This document shows, piece by piece, positions 25,364 through 38,157 of a stretch of DNA of 64,000 bases. The DNA is from Himantopus leucocephalus (Eukaryota > Chordata > Aves > Charadriiformes > Recurvirostridae). Position 1 is the stretch's first letter. The number at the start of each line of letters is the position of its first letter. The notes beneath the pieces were generated by a model. That model was not told the origin of the DNA. It did not search any database and worked only from the letters and a program-made list of their open reading frames with translations. Both the position numbers and the translations under genes were made by a program. The DNA is taken from assembly GCA_003993805.1 (NCBI GenBank), contig RSEF01000001.1, forward strand, positions 148,556,572 through 148,620,571, in the 5' to 3' direction.

Positions 25364-27237
25364 GTATCAATACATGTTTACACACTTAAGAGCTATAAAT
25401 ATACACTTTACACGGTGATGAGCATAAAAAAAGAAGTCCATCCAGCAACAAAGAGCAGGAAATACCCTTGGTGAGCTGGAGGAGGGAGATAGGCCAGAAA
25501 GACACCTGAACCTCCACCTTTTCTTGCACCTGAGCCAAACAGCTCCTTTTTTTCAGTGAACGCACGGTTCTGCCAGGAGCGCTGACCGCACGCCGTTCTC
25601 ATTCACCTCAAAAGGACAGCAAGGCAGAAGACTCAAAAATGCCTCCTGTAGAAGCAGGTAAAAACCCCCAAAGCTTAACCACTCACAAAACAATAAGGAA
25701 TCGATATGAAACAATTAAACTATACAGAACACCTATGGTAAGCAACAGATTGCGATTTATTCATCTTAAAAGTGTTTCTCAATACAGTAACTCAGCTGAG
25801 CCTCTGTTTTGTTTATTAATGTGACAGGAAAGTTGAATTCAGAATGTTTTTTCTCTATTCTTATTTATACACATGGGAACCATTTAGAATTTAAATGCAT
25901 TTTTTTACTGTGTCCCTGAATGAAAATTACGCGTTCAGACTGAATAGCTTTTCTGTACCAGCTTAGGTCTTTCAGTAATTGGTTTTTCACAACATAACAT
26001 ACTGAGAAAGGACTGAGATTATTGAAAATAATTGTATTGGCAATCAAGGAAGGCAAATTATAAAGAGCAAATATTTCAGGTTTTTAAAGCCAAGTCCTCC
26101 TATTATGAACTGTATTTCCAACTTTCTTCCACTTTCCTTTATTAAATATTTTAGTATATTCTACTGAAACAGAAATGTTGTACAAGGATAAAAAATATTC
26201 TTTAAGTGTTTTCCCTCTCTCTCTGTATCTTGCACATTAGATCAGTTGCCTCACTTAAGAGCTCAGCTGAGCAGTATTAAAAAAAAAGTGGAGGCAAAAT
26301 AAATTTGAAGAACGCCACCATAAAAGTCTTTGCTGTTTCAAAGAAATTCAAAGAGTTTTTCCATTTCTCACACTATAGTAAATGATGTAAGACAAAAGAA
26401 TAGAATTTAGGTTATTAACAGATTTTCCCATCTGTCTCCTGTGTCTCACTGCGGTTTACAAAAACCTTAATCATGTTTGGGTTTTTTGTTTTATGGGGTT
26501 TTTTTGGTTGCTGTTGAGTTTGGCACAGACAAGGACGAAGTGCCTCCAAGCCATGACCTATTGGAAGCTTCTATATGAAAAAATAAAATAAAGGCTTGTT
26601 ACTAGCTAAATGTTTATTTTAATCTGTCAACAGGTTACAAAGAAAGCAACAAGACAAAAGTGAAATAGCATGAAGAAAAAAAAAATGTATCAACTGCATT
26701 AATTAGACTGATGAGTTTCCAAGGTGATTTTAAGAATGAATGCTTTCAGAAAATGTGTATATTACAGACTTCAAATTATACATGTGTAAATGAAAGACTA
26801 TAACAGTTATTTCAAGAGAGAATAAAACACGGGAAGGTTTTCTTATGTTCTTCTGACGAAGTTACAAACTCCAATAACTTCCTTCCCCTCCTGTCACCAG
26901 GTGCTCAATAATTCCACCAAAAAGGAGGGCCAAGTAGGCATCCACACGTATTCATTTGCCATTCATTTTTTCTTTTGTCCATAGCCCACTAATTATCCTA
27001 ATCTGCATACATGCTAACCTACATACCGGCTAACTTTTCATAAGTACCTTTCATAAATGTACAGTGCATTGATGTGAACTTGGGGAAGGATTATAGAGAA
27101 CTTCATAAAGAAATGCACTCATTTCATCAATATGTCTGACAGCTTCACTAAAAGATTTTACTGGAAAGATATTATCCAGCAATAGGAATCTTAAACCTAG
27201 TTAACCTTAACCCAGCAGGGCAGAAATGGCAGATCTT
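25364..27237. other. AT-rich non-coding DNA
   Basis: AT-rich sequence with several poly-A and poly-T runs and AATAAA-like words. It could be a 3' UTR or conserved non-coding DNA, but no coding exon, splice pattern or poly-A cleavage context supports a transcript. Confidence 0.6.
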
Positions 27238-27630
27238 TGTTTAGCTTGGAGTGACTGTTGTTCTAATGCTTTAAAGCATCTCAACTGTATTAGAAAGGCA
27301 TTTCTCAGTCACTCACATGCATAGCCTAGAAAAATAGTAATAACGCAAGCTGTTGATCTTTAATAATTGAAATAAATAAGGATAATGCCAGATATTCTCC
27401 GACTCAATAGAAAAATAGGGAAAATCAAACCNGCGCTGTTTAGGTTGGAGTGACTGTTGTTCTAATGCTTTAAAGCCTCTCAACTGTATTAGAAAGGCAT
27501 TTCTCAGTCACTCGCATGCATAGCCTAGAAAAACAGTAATAAAGCAAGCTGTTGATCTTTAATAATTGAAATAAATAAGGATAATGCCAGATATTCTCCG
27601 ACTCAATAGAAAAATAGGGAAAATCAAACC
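27238..27630. repeat. Tandem duplicate around single N at 27432 (likely assembly artefact)
   Basis: The 194 bp at 27238-27431 recur at 27437-27630 with five substitutions and no indels. The first copy stops at the N; the second starts four bases (gcgc) after it, consistent with a ragged, low-quality contig end. This is the longest of the six duplicates. Confidence 0.9.
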
Positions 27631-30600
27631 ACTGAGAAGTGAAGTAACGTGCCAGAAAAAGTCAGTAGAAGAGAAGGAAGAATACCCAGTTCTCCTGACA
27701 TGTTACATTGGCCCCAGGATGGGAGATTCCACCTCAACTTAAAGGAGTCCAACAGACTGTAAGTTAGGACAGCTATAATTTAAGATTTGTCATAATGCCA
27801 TTATTCTCTATAGAAAAATAAAATCTTGGGTTCCTTTGATCCCTACTTTAAACAATGAACTAGAATGCTTAGAATAGTAAATGTTACAGAAGCAATCCCT
27901 ATATAGCTCCAGATCCTAAAATGCAAACTTTTAAAAAGAGCTCTTCAGGTATATTTCATGCTGTCAGTTTGGTTAGTAAGATACTGAAAACTTAAGAGTA
28001 GAAATATTCTACCAAAGTCAGTGGGACTACACATACTGAGTTCAGTCACACGAGATTTTATCTTAATCTTTAATGCTGATATTCCAGAACTGCCCACGTA
28101 ACTACTTGCATGGTAGATAAAGATGAACAATGTAACCCACGTTCTTTATCACCATAGTTAACCATTGTTCACTTCTTCCATTCAGTAAAGATTGACTTCT
28201 TGATCTACAAAATCTCCTGGTCACCTATGAAAACATGACCCACTTGCTCCACTGCTTATTCAGGGATCTTTCTCAGGAGTCATTTGACCTGCTCCTCATT
28301 GATCTTGTCCCTTTCTCTGAAATGCTTTTGTTCTAATCCATCTAATCTGCTTGGATGGGCTCTACATTCTCCTTTCCCCCTTTCCTCCTCTTAGACTTCT
28401 TGACGCTCTTCAATGTGTCTTCTTCCTCGCTTCCTTTACACCCAGACTAGATCCTAGCAATGTATTAACAAAACAGGACAACTACTTTGAAAACAGATGC
28501 ATTAACCTCTCGATTAATCCCACTATTATATTGCTTCCCCCGCTTCTACTCTTCTTACTCACACAGCATTCATTAGCAGTCGTCTGATTTATTCTTATCT
28601 CGAAACCCGGGTGGACCAGGCAGCTGCTGCAGCATCGCCACTGGGTAAACACGGTGGTAAGACTACAGCTGAGAAGCCTGTGCTGACGCTGCAACCACCT
28701 AATGAATATGAATTAGGTCACCCTTTAGTGACAAAAGAACAAGCCACTTCTCACGTGTCACAGAGTAAAAGCATTTGTAATGGACAGCAACTACTTCACA
28801 GCCGATGCGCAGCAAACTAACATTTGAGTTTATTCTGATGTAACTTGCTTACATTTCAAAAATGTAAACTCTTCAGGAAAGCTGTTTTGGGTCTCGCTGT
28901 CACTTACAACCAGGGATCCTCAGAGTATACGTTTTCTACCACTGTTAGCTGCTTTACATAGCCAGGGAAATGTAAAGGAATGTTATTGCAAATGACAACC
29001 AAACCTTTTACATTATACATAATGGAAAATGCAGCAGAACATATACATATGATAAAATAATCTTCCATCTGAGACAGATTCCATCAGACCTCTCAAAAAG
29101 CCGTTTCTGTTATTTATTTTAGCCTTGCACAATCTTTGTTTTTTAGGAAGGAGAGTAAAAATTAAATATTCTTATCTCATAAATAATGCAGCAGAACCAC
29201 ATTGTAGGTACTTAAGAGCAACTAAGGATGTTTAATCACTCTTCTTCTAGGATTCTCCCTTAATTTGAGGTTTCAAAAGTTATACAGCATATCAGCAAAA
29301 ATCATGCACTGATGGGAATATTCTGACAGAAGCACAGAAATCTGCTGCTGCCACATTCTCAGTCATCTTAACAACAAAACTATCATTTATTTTCAAATAC
29401 ATCTTTCCATATGTGCTAACTAGCTCCTGTCTGTCTGTGTCGAGGAGCTATTGGACAACCTAGCAACTAGATGTGAATGAAAGAAAATCAAAAAAGGTCT
29501 CCAAATGCTCAACCCTGTGAAGGTCTTAGCACCTGAAAGGCGAGAGGTTCCCCGGACGCTTAATGCTTAACAAGAACTTTCCCTATCTCTCGAGACCAAC
29601 CCGAAAAGAGCTTTTTATTTCTTGATGTCAACCATTTAATGTAATGCTATCTCCTTGATTATGTGTATTTTGGGAAACGAGAGCAGTGTCCTGTCTTCAA
29701 ATAAATCTTTACCTTTTCAATCCACACAGTTCTCAGTATCTTTACAGCCATATACGCCTACAGCTCACTTTGCGTGAATTGATGTGACTTTCCCATAAAA
29801 GCTGGCTGGAACACCATAAACAAGCGTTAAACAAACTCCTTGGAAAGCAAAGCTCAGGATGAGATAGAGACTCCCCACAGCCACCCCACCTGGCAGCAAG
29901 AAGGCAGAGGCCACCGCAGCTGCTTGCCCCCACCACTCCAAAGCTAAGTGAGACATTCCAAGGCAGCAGTTCTTGTAAATATTTTGAATGTCACATCCAC
30001 AAGGAACATAACCGGGCAATTAAGTGCACCACCGTTACAGAAGTGAAGTAACCTCCATCTGAGAAGATGCAGGTTTTATTAGAGCCAATGCTTTCTGCTT
30101 CCCTGCCTGTGAAAACTCCAGGGCAAGCATGTAGCCGAATTTTCAGTTTTTCTCTCATTTTTCAAGTTACAGAGCAAAACACATGTAGAACATCTTAAAA
30201 ATCGGGTGAAAGATAAACAATTTACAAGCACTTCTGACAGCACTCGCCTAAAGAAGCTTGCGGTTGTCCCTCGGCTTTCCTCAAACTATACCAAAGAAGG
30301 TGGCCTGCGTTTCTCTCGAGCAAGTGGAGCAGCTTCAGACCAACTGCATCCTTCTGCCCTTCTCTCTCTTCTCGGGTCTGGCTTTACATTTGCCTTTACA
30401 CACCGCAGTCTGCCATTTTCTCAGCCTGCTAGCTCTCCTTTCCCCTTTAAATCCCATACACCAGGAAATCAGCCCTCTCACCTCCTACTTGTGCTTGGTG
30501 CCATCTCGTTGAACCTATTTGGAAACTTACACATCTCTCCCCTCATCTCCCACCAACCACAGCAGCCTCCATGACTGCTGGCTCCCTAAACCCTCGCACG

Positions 30601-32045
30601 TACGCAACCCCGGCTAGGACGGGAGGAGACTGGGGAGCCTGAAGGGAACCGGGTTATCGAGAACTGCTTTAAAAGACGATTAAGCAACACACATTTCCAG
30701 CATAGCTGCTCTCTGCGTGCATTCACCAGGTCCAGGGAGATCATACGGCAGAGACAGAGTCACTCCTGGCTGGGGAGGCTGTCTGGAGGAGGAATTACAG
30801 AGCGAGGACAGGAGTCTCCCTCGGCGCTGGGCCTCTGCCAAGACAAGGCAATGGGATGAAAGTACCTGACCTCTGAAACTTGCCTGAGGCTTAAATGAGC
30901 TTCTTCACATTGTGTACGAATGTAACTGTTTTGATTGTGGTCTGCCGTCCTACTACACTGTAATAAGAGTGTTTCTCCCAGCATAAACCAATTACATCAA
31001 CAGCCCAACACGTCATGGGGCTGCATGCACACTTCCTTCGCGAGCATCTCCTTTGCATGACACACAACTGTAGCACCGACCCCTCTTCTCACCGGGGAGG
31101 AACAACCCTCCTGGCCCACGGGCAGGGCAGGCATGGGCAGGCCACCACAGGCAGATTCTTGCTGGACACCGTCATGGTGCTCAGTCAGGTCAATATAAAA
31201 AGAGACATTCTTTATTACATGTAAAAATTTAGTACGACGAGTATCCTTCAGATAATTTTTTTTTAATGACCAAATCTCCTCATTCTCTCCCCACACAACT
31301 GTCATGGGTGATGTCTTCTCAAATGTGAAGATGACAAAGGGCTGGGTTCCAACACCTTTACCAAAGAAAATACAGATGCATGAGGAGAGTTGTTTTGTAC
31401 CTTCTAAGAATATTTTAAGTAATAGAGAGTTAAAAGCAGATATGATAATACCACTTGACAGAAAGCATCACGCTGCCTGAAGAACAAATAGTGATTATCT
31501 TAAATGACAACAGATGGGGCAAATCTTCACTCAAGGTGACAAGTCACAAGTAGAAAGCATTCTGCCTTTTCAACACCCCACCTCAAACCCTCCTGTTAGT
31601 CACGCTCACAAAATTTGTTATTGCCATTGTACACTCACAAGGGGCTTCTACTGGGCTCGGTCCCCACCTCAAAAATGTCTCAGCAAGAAGTGACCCTTCC
31701 CACTCTTACTGTGGCAGGCAACACGCAAGTACAGCGGCACCCACTTGGCCATTTACCACACATAAAGCACATGCCGACCGCTACCCCTCAGAAGGCCCCA
31801 CATCTGCCTTCTCAGTACCACCACTGAAGAAGCAATTCCTAAAGCAGAATCTGAAAAAAATCCAAAAGTAGCTTCTCCCATCTGGATGATTTAACTGATG
31901 TATGCCAGAATAGCCTTTCTTTCATATGCTGAGCCTGGTCCTGTTACTTATAAATACATCCAGCGTAAGAATAATCACATACACTGCCAGACTAAAGAGG
32001 ATTTTGTGTACGTGGCAATCACCCTTGGTCACCTTGACTGAGACA
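27631..32045. other. Non-coding DNA, no gene recognised
   Basis: Mixed composition. A short segment at 28015-28075 (gtcagtgggactacacat followed by gagttcagtcacacgag) weakly resembles an old amniote repeat. 28250-28600 is pyrimidine-rich on the plus strand. 30550-30850 is somewhat richer in G and C. No domain is recognised in any frame. Confidence 0.58.
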
Positions 32046-32381
32046 CTGAGGGAACTGCAGAAAAAAAAAGAGAGGTCTAAAGTCTTCTGTAAAGACACAG
32101 TAGTAGAATTTGTAGGTCACATCTAACATTAATTTCATTCTACTGATGAAGAGATTCTCCAATGGACTCGGGAACACAGCCACAGACTCCCACAAAAGGG
32201 AGAACAGGCGTTCTNCCTGAGGGAACTGCAGAAAAAGAGAGGTCTAAAGTCTTCTGTAAAGATACAGTAGTAGAATTTGTAGGTCACACCTAACATTAAT
32301 TTCATTCTACTGATGAAGAGATTCTCCAATGGACTCGGGAACACAGCCACAGACTCCCACAAAAGGGAGAACAGGCGTTCT
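32046..32381. repeat. Tandem duplicate around single N at 32215 (likely assembly artefact)
   Basis: 32046-32214 (169 bp) recur at 32217-32381 (165 bp). The copies differ by two substitutions and by an A-run of 9 versus 5. A homopolymer-length difference is typical of alternative contig consensus sequences. Confidence 0.92.
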
Positions 32382-32531
32382 CCCTTTTCTACTAAAGAGC
32401 TCAGCACTCTGCTCCTTCTTCCCCCTTTCCTTTCAGTGAGTGGAGATGGTTGGTCCAGCTGGTTGCATCTCAGCTACTTCAGGACTTCAGAACTGGTTCA
32501 TTCTCTTGCAACAGCTGTGCTCTTCTCTACT

Positions 32532-32849
32532 GGTACACATGACTCATCACAACAGTCTGTGGTTAGAAGACACTACCAGTCTTCCATGGGATCTTACTAC
32601 CAATGTAATACTTTTTAACTCTCATTTCAAAGTTCACCTGCTTTTTGGACCAAACTGTCATTTTTCAGGAGAGTTACTGAATACTTATNACAGGTACACA
32701 TGGCTCATCACAACAGTCTGTGGTTAGAAGACGCTACCAATCTTCCATGGGATCTTAATACCAATGTAATACTTTTTAATTCTCATTTCAAAGTTCACCT
32801 GGTTTTTGGACCAAACTGTCATTTTTCAGGAGAGTTACTGAATACTTAT
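32532..32849. repeat. Tandem duplicate around single N at 32689 (likely assembly artefact)
   Basis: 32532-32688 (157 bp) recur at 32693-32849 with six substitutions. It lies only 474 bp from the previous N, so the sequence between the two Ns (32216-32688) behaves as a tiny contig whose both ends overlap its neighbours. Confidence 0.92.
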
Positions 32850-34344
32850 AGCTGTTAATGTATAGACTCAGGCATTTCTCTTTTCTATTCCTTATCTCGT
32901 TGCTACTGTGTAAAACTGCCTGTTGCTGAACAGCTAAACACAAGTTTATTCTTCATTATTCTGTTGAACATTTAGAGCAAAACAACTAACTGCTTTGGAG
33001 TTTTCAACCTTCTAATTCAGGGAAACATGCATTTTTCAGGACTACACCACCACTATGAGCCTAAAAATGACTAAACCTTTTAAATGCCATGCATCTTTGA
33101 GATAAAAAATACCTGCTGGCAGCAAGTCAAGGGAAAAAAAAAAGTTTTACATAGGACTTTCATATTCATTTAAGTACTTTGGCTCCAAATACAGAGGCAA
33201 TATTAGCTGTTTTCATCACTGATACAGGGTTATACAATAAAAAAATAATTGAATTGTTCCTTTGATATCCTACTTTATCTTCAAGGCTGGGCTTCAAGGC
33301 TTCAGTACTTTTGAGTGTTTGCCTATTAAAGCAATTAATTCTTTCATGTATTGGCATTATATGGATAATGAGTTTTCCTTACTTAGAGGAAGAAAAGTGT
33401 AGACTGGAAAAACAGGATTATCATTTTGACAGTCTTCTGCATTTAGAAAGGTCGAACTGCAACTTTGCATCTGACAAATAAATATTTAATGCCTTTTTAA
33501 AAGCATTATGGTGTAAGTTCCAAGGAAAATGTTACAGAGCATCTTTGATTTCCTTGCTTTTGTTTCAGAACATTATACCTGTTTGATAAAGATTTCACAA
33601 GATGTCTTGTGGATGCAGGATTTCTTGCTCCCGAAACACGCATAAAGCTTTCCAGCTTCCTTTATTTCATAAACATGAAAACACAGAGTGTTAAGCTGCA
33701 ATCCAGCACAACTTAAATAGGAAGCTCAGAGTAGTTACAGGTACCCTGTCTGCTCCTGAATCTTACTGATTTTTGTTGGTTTACAAGCAAGTTTGTGGGT
33801 TTTTTTCCTTAATGAGAGTGAAAGATTGACACCAACAAGAGAGGAGACTTGCATCTATAAACCATTCAGGGGAAGCGGTTAGATAATAACAACGGATCTA
33901 CCCTGGCTTTTGCGAACAAGACCAGTTCTCCTTGTATCAAAACCTTTTGGATACTAGCTCACTTTTTGGTGTAAGGTAAGACACTAAGGTACCCACGACA
34001 GAGAAAGCTTAGTGCAGACCAACGCTTGTGTATTCTTCTCTACGCTGTGTGCACAAACTGCGCACACAGTATCGATTTCAGCCCTGGGACCATGCTCCCT
34101 AGCAGGTCACTGCAGTTATGTCAAGTAGCCATCACAAGGCCCATAAGCCAGCTACAGATGTCAAATGTTAATGGGTATGCAGGTTGCCTATTGCTGCCTG
34201 TAGGACACTGTAGGCACGCTGCACAAAGGCACACCAGCTTAATGACAAGGTGGCCTGTCAGGCCCCACCACGGCAGGCCTGCTAGATCCTCTAGGGACAC
34301 TTGGGCACAATGCAACAACTGTCCAGCACACAAGTCAAATATAG
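32850..34344. other. Non-coding DNA, no gene recognised
   Basis: AT-leaning. A hairpin with 8-bp arms CTGTGTGC/GCACACAG and a 9-nt loop lies at 34045-34069. 34100-34340 is richer in G and C and precedes the decayed CR1 directly, so it may be an unrecognised part of that insertion. Confidence 0.55.
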
Positions 34345-35022
34345 CGGGGTCGCCGGGCTGGAAAACAACTTTGCAGAAAAGGTCCTGGTTCTGGTGGACA
34401 ACCAGCTGAACTTGAGCCAGCAATGAGCCCTCACAGCAAAGGCAGCCGACAGCTTCCTAAGCTGCGTAAGCTGCTTTAGGCAAAGTGTCACCAGCAGGTC
34501 AAGGCAGAGGATCCTTCCACTCCACTCAGCCTGGGCGAGACACACCTGGAACACAGGGTCCAGTTCTGAGCTCCCCAGTACAAGGGACACAGGGACTTAC
34601 TGGAGCAAGTCCTCCAGCAAAGGGCCACAAAGATGATTAAGGGACGGTAGCATCTCTCATACAACGGGAGTCTTAGAGAGCTGGAGATGAGAAGCCTTAA
34701 GGGTTTTTATCCATGTGCAGAAATACCTGATGGGGGGAGGAAGTACAGATTCTTCTCTGTGGTGCCCAGTGACAGGACAAGAGACAGTGGGTGCACACTG
34801 AAATTCCACTTAAACATAAGAAAAGACTTTTACTGTGAGGGTGGTCAAACACTGGAACAGGTTGCCCAGACAGGCTGTGGCGTCTCTGTCTCTGGAGCCA
34901 CCCAGAACACAACTTGACACAGTCCTGAGCAACCTGCTGTAGCCGACCCTGCTCTGACCAGAGGGTTGGACTAGATGATCTCCAGAGGTGCCCTTCCAAT
35001 CTTAACTATTCTCTAATTCTGT
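34345..35022 (+). mobile_element. Decayed CR1 LINE (RT C-terminus plus 3' UTR)
   Basis: About 680 bp collinear with the CR1 3' third: aaaaggtcctggttctggtggac and gagccagcaatg near the start, ctggagatgagaag in the middle, gtgagggtggtcaaacactggaacaggttgcccag, then the UTR gggttggactagatgatctc and a degenerate tail ending tctaattctgt in place of clean ATTCTATG octamers. Stops and indels break every frame. It is a different and apparently older subfamily than the copies at 9.3 and 13.1 kb. The 5' boundary is approximate. Confidence 0.88.
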
Positions 35023-38000
35023 AAAAAATAAAGAGAGAAAAAAGGTAATTCCAAATCTTTTAATCAAAAAGAGAAATAGGGTTTTTTTTAAACTGGCAGT
35101 GCCATTCATTGAAGTTTATCAATAAACTCGAGCAAATTACTACTTTCATTTGTCCAGCCCTCCCAGAGGAAGGAAACACTGTTTTAAACCCATAAAATTT
35201 ATTCTGTCAGATAAACAGAAACTTCTATCTACAGTAGTTTACCAACCAGCTGAGAAAATAAGTAGCAAAGTATCATTTAGAAAAACAAATCAGTACATCG
35301 TGCTATTTTCCCCAAACCTTTACTGTCAGTCTTGGATTTTTAAAGAGTATTAACATGCTAATTAGTACATTGTTGACATAAAAAGTACCTATTGTGATAA
35401 ATAATTATACCCCACAGAATATTCAAAGTTATTGTGAAAACAAATTTCTTCATAATTCAAAATGATAGCACACACTTTTTCATTTTGCAGCATAAGAAAG
35501 CGTGCTGGCTGCACACTTGTACTCCATCTAAACATGGCCAATAAAAATCGCTGCCAAAAGCAAGAGCTCTGCTTTAGGGGACAAACAAAAAACGAAGTAA
35601 GAAAGAATGTAATAAAAACATTTGCCTGAGTAACTCATTACCAAACTACCCAAGAAATTAATAAACTAATAAACCTTTCCATTTAGAAGAAATCCATCAC
35701 ACTTAGATTTTATTTTACTGTTTCACGCCAATGATGAGGCTGACTCCAAGAATTTAGATTCAAATCAGAATGTGAAGTTGCCCAAAACTGTGTGGCTAGG
35801 GAAGAAATCCAAGGAAACAGTCTGGTCTTTTACTGCAAATCAAAGAAAGCAATTCTCAAAATAAAAGCTGACGTTTCCTAAAAATCACAAAACAATAAAG
35901 ATAAGCCAGACCATTTCTTCCTTTGAGGAGCTTTCGTTCATCTCGCTGCCTTGAAATTCCTCCAGAGCAGACTGGTATCTTCCCTTTGGACTCAAGGCTA
36001 TTGATGGGCAGCTTCATTCAAAACCCACAAATACTGGCGTCTATATCTGATGCCAAGGCTCAACTGGGAACAGGGTCGCCCCAATCAAGTCACTTGCCTT
36101 GCCCTCTGGCCACGATGCTTTTTTTACAAAAGCTTTGTCCCAACGCAGTGTCTCCTGGCCACATTTTTCCACAGAGAGGGATTCAAATCTGCAGAACTAG
36201 TTAACTGCTTAGTGCACAACAAATGTGACACATGACTTTCTGATGTGAAAGCTATGGAAGTTTACTCAATGTTAAAGAGAGGACAACATGAAAAGATGTC
36301 ATCAGTCTTCATGCCTTCAGCCAGCCTAGTGTTCCTTACTAACAGAGGTAAAGAGGATGAACTTGTCACGTTTGGCAAGCATTTATCCACAACTGGATTT
36401 AGCTGCGTCCTGTACTGTCTGTACAGTGGAATGGCACGTTAATAACTATTAGTCATAAAATACTGAAGAGTCCTATAAAGTAGCAAAGGTTGTTCTGCTC
36501 CCCATGTCATGATGATTACAAATGAAGTCAATACCCAGTTAAAGAGCCACTATTCAAAGCCTGGTAATAAAGCCATTTCCAGAGGTAAAATGAGACAGAC
36601 ACCCGAGAATGCTTAAGCGGTGCTGGAGTGTCTGACATACCAGCAATATTTGGGAAAAAGAGTCTGTGGACTTTCTCAACTGACTCCAGTAAGAAAAGAA
36701 GCAACTCCCATTCATGTTAAAGGGATTAGGATCAGAGTTCTGCAGACAGAGGTACGCTACAAGCCACACACAGAAATCAAATACATTTTAAAAGTTCCAC
36801 ATATAAGAGGAGTAATGCCAAAAATTTTATCAGGATACACTTTACTGCATTACATTTATTCATATCCAGATCACAGCTCACAACCTGTTACCAATGCTAG
36901 AGAGCAGCCTTGGCTGAGCCAAGGCCATTCCAGAGGAGTTTCACAGATGAGAAGATGCATTAAGGGATTTGACTTACAGGAATGATTTTAATATTTTGCT
37001 AATCTAAGTGATACTGCATTAAACCCATGCTAATACCTAAATTAATAACGTTTAGAATAGGAAAAAGAAAACAAGATTGCTGTATCAGCTTGCAAAGCCG
37101 AGCACCTCAGCCCGTTAACCCAACATACATTTCATAATAAAGCCACCCATGGAAGAGGAACGGCATTAAATCCAGTGATGGCTACTGAAGCACGGTGCCT
37201 GCTGGAAGGAAAGTTACGTGTCGTGTGCCACCGAATCACAAGAGCTCAAAATGGGAAAAGCCAGATATATAGTCCATGCAGGGAAGAATGAAGCTGTCCT
37301 AAAGCAGCAATCGCATTTTTCACTTTTTTCCAAGGCTAGCATGATTTGCCTGCTACAAATTAACTGTAAGCTAAGGAAGCACTCTGAAAAATGACAGGCA
37401 AATGAGCACTCTACCACTCAGCTCCTTATTAGCAAACCATATACACTGAAATCCAAAAAGCCTCCATCACTGCATTCTTTTGCAACTCATGGAAGCCAAA
37501 TACCAAATATTTGTAAAACTCTCTTCAGATCCTTCTTTGAGACCCTAGCTCAGCTATGTTTACACAACAGGAATATACCATACACTCCCCAACCATCTGA
37601 ACCAATTTTTAAGGCAAAGAAGCCAGGAAATGCATCAATTTCTCCAGCTAATTTCTATGAAGCTTTGCATTTCTGCTGCCATTTCTGGTTTCCATTTCAC
37701 GCCAGTCCTTCTCAGATTATTTCACTTATTTAATGACTTATATAGCACCTATATCCTTAGCTCTCAGCCATCCCTCTCATATAGCCTTAAAAGGACTTGT
37801 TTAGGTTTGCAGGGTAAGGGGGAGGAGAGGGGGTTCCTTCTGAGTGCACTATGTCAAGGTTGTTAGAAATCAGCAGATCCCGGCCTCCTGATGCGTTCTT
37901 AAACAGCAAATTATGAAAACAGTCCGCATGCTACAAGTAGAATCATAAAACGGAATCTAGTGAGAAACAGCAAGAGGTAGGATCTGCATTTTGGTGAGAA

Positions 38001-38136
38001 ACAGTATGTGAAGTATTCTATAATTTTCACTTTAAAAGGATGCGAGAATCGCTGGCTCCTTACAAACTTGACATATTCAGCACACACACACAAAAATTTA
38101 AACAAGTCCTTTTAAGGCTGCATAGCTTCTGTCTTT
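35023..38136. other. Non-coding DNA, no gene recognised
   Basis: AT-leaning single-copy sequence. Open frames up to about 120 codons have no recognisable domain. Confidence 0.6.
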
Positions 38137-38157
38137 AAAAAAAAAAAAAAAAAAAAA
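38137..38157. repeat. Poly-A run of 21
   Basis: Uninterrupted A21. No upstream AATAAA or gene-like body identifies a processed pseudogene, so it is treated as a simple homopolymer. Confidence 0.95.
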
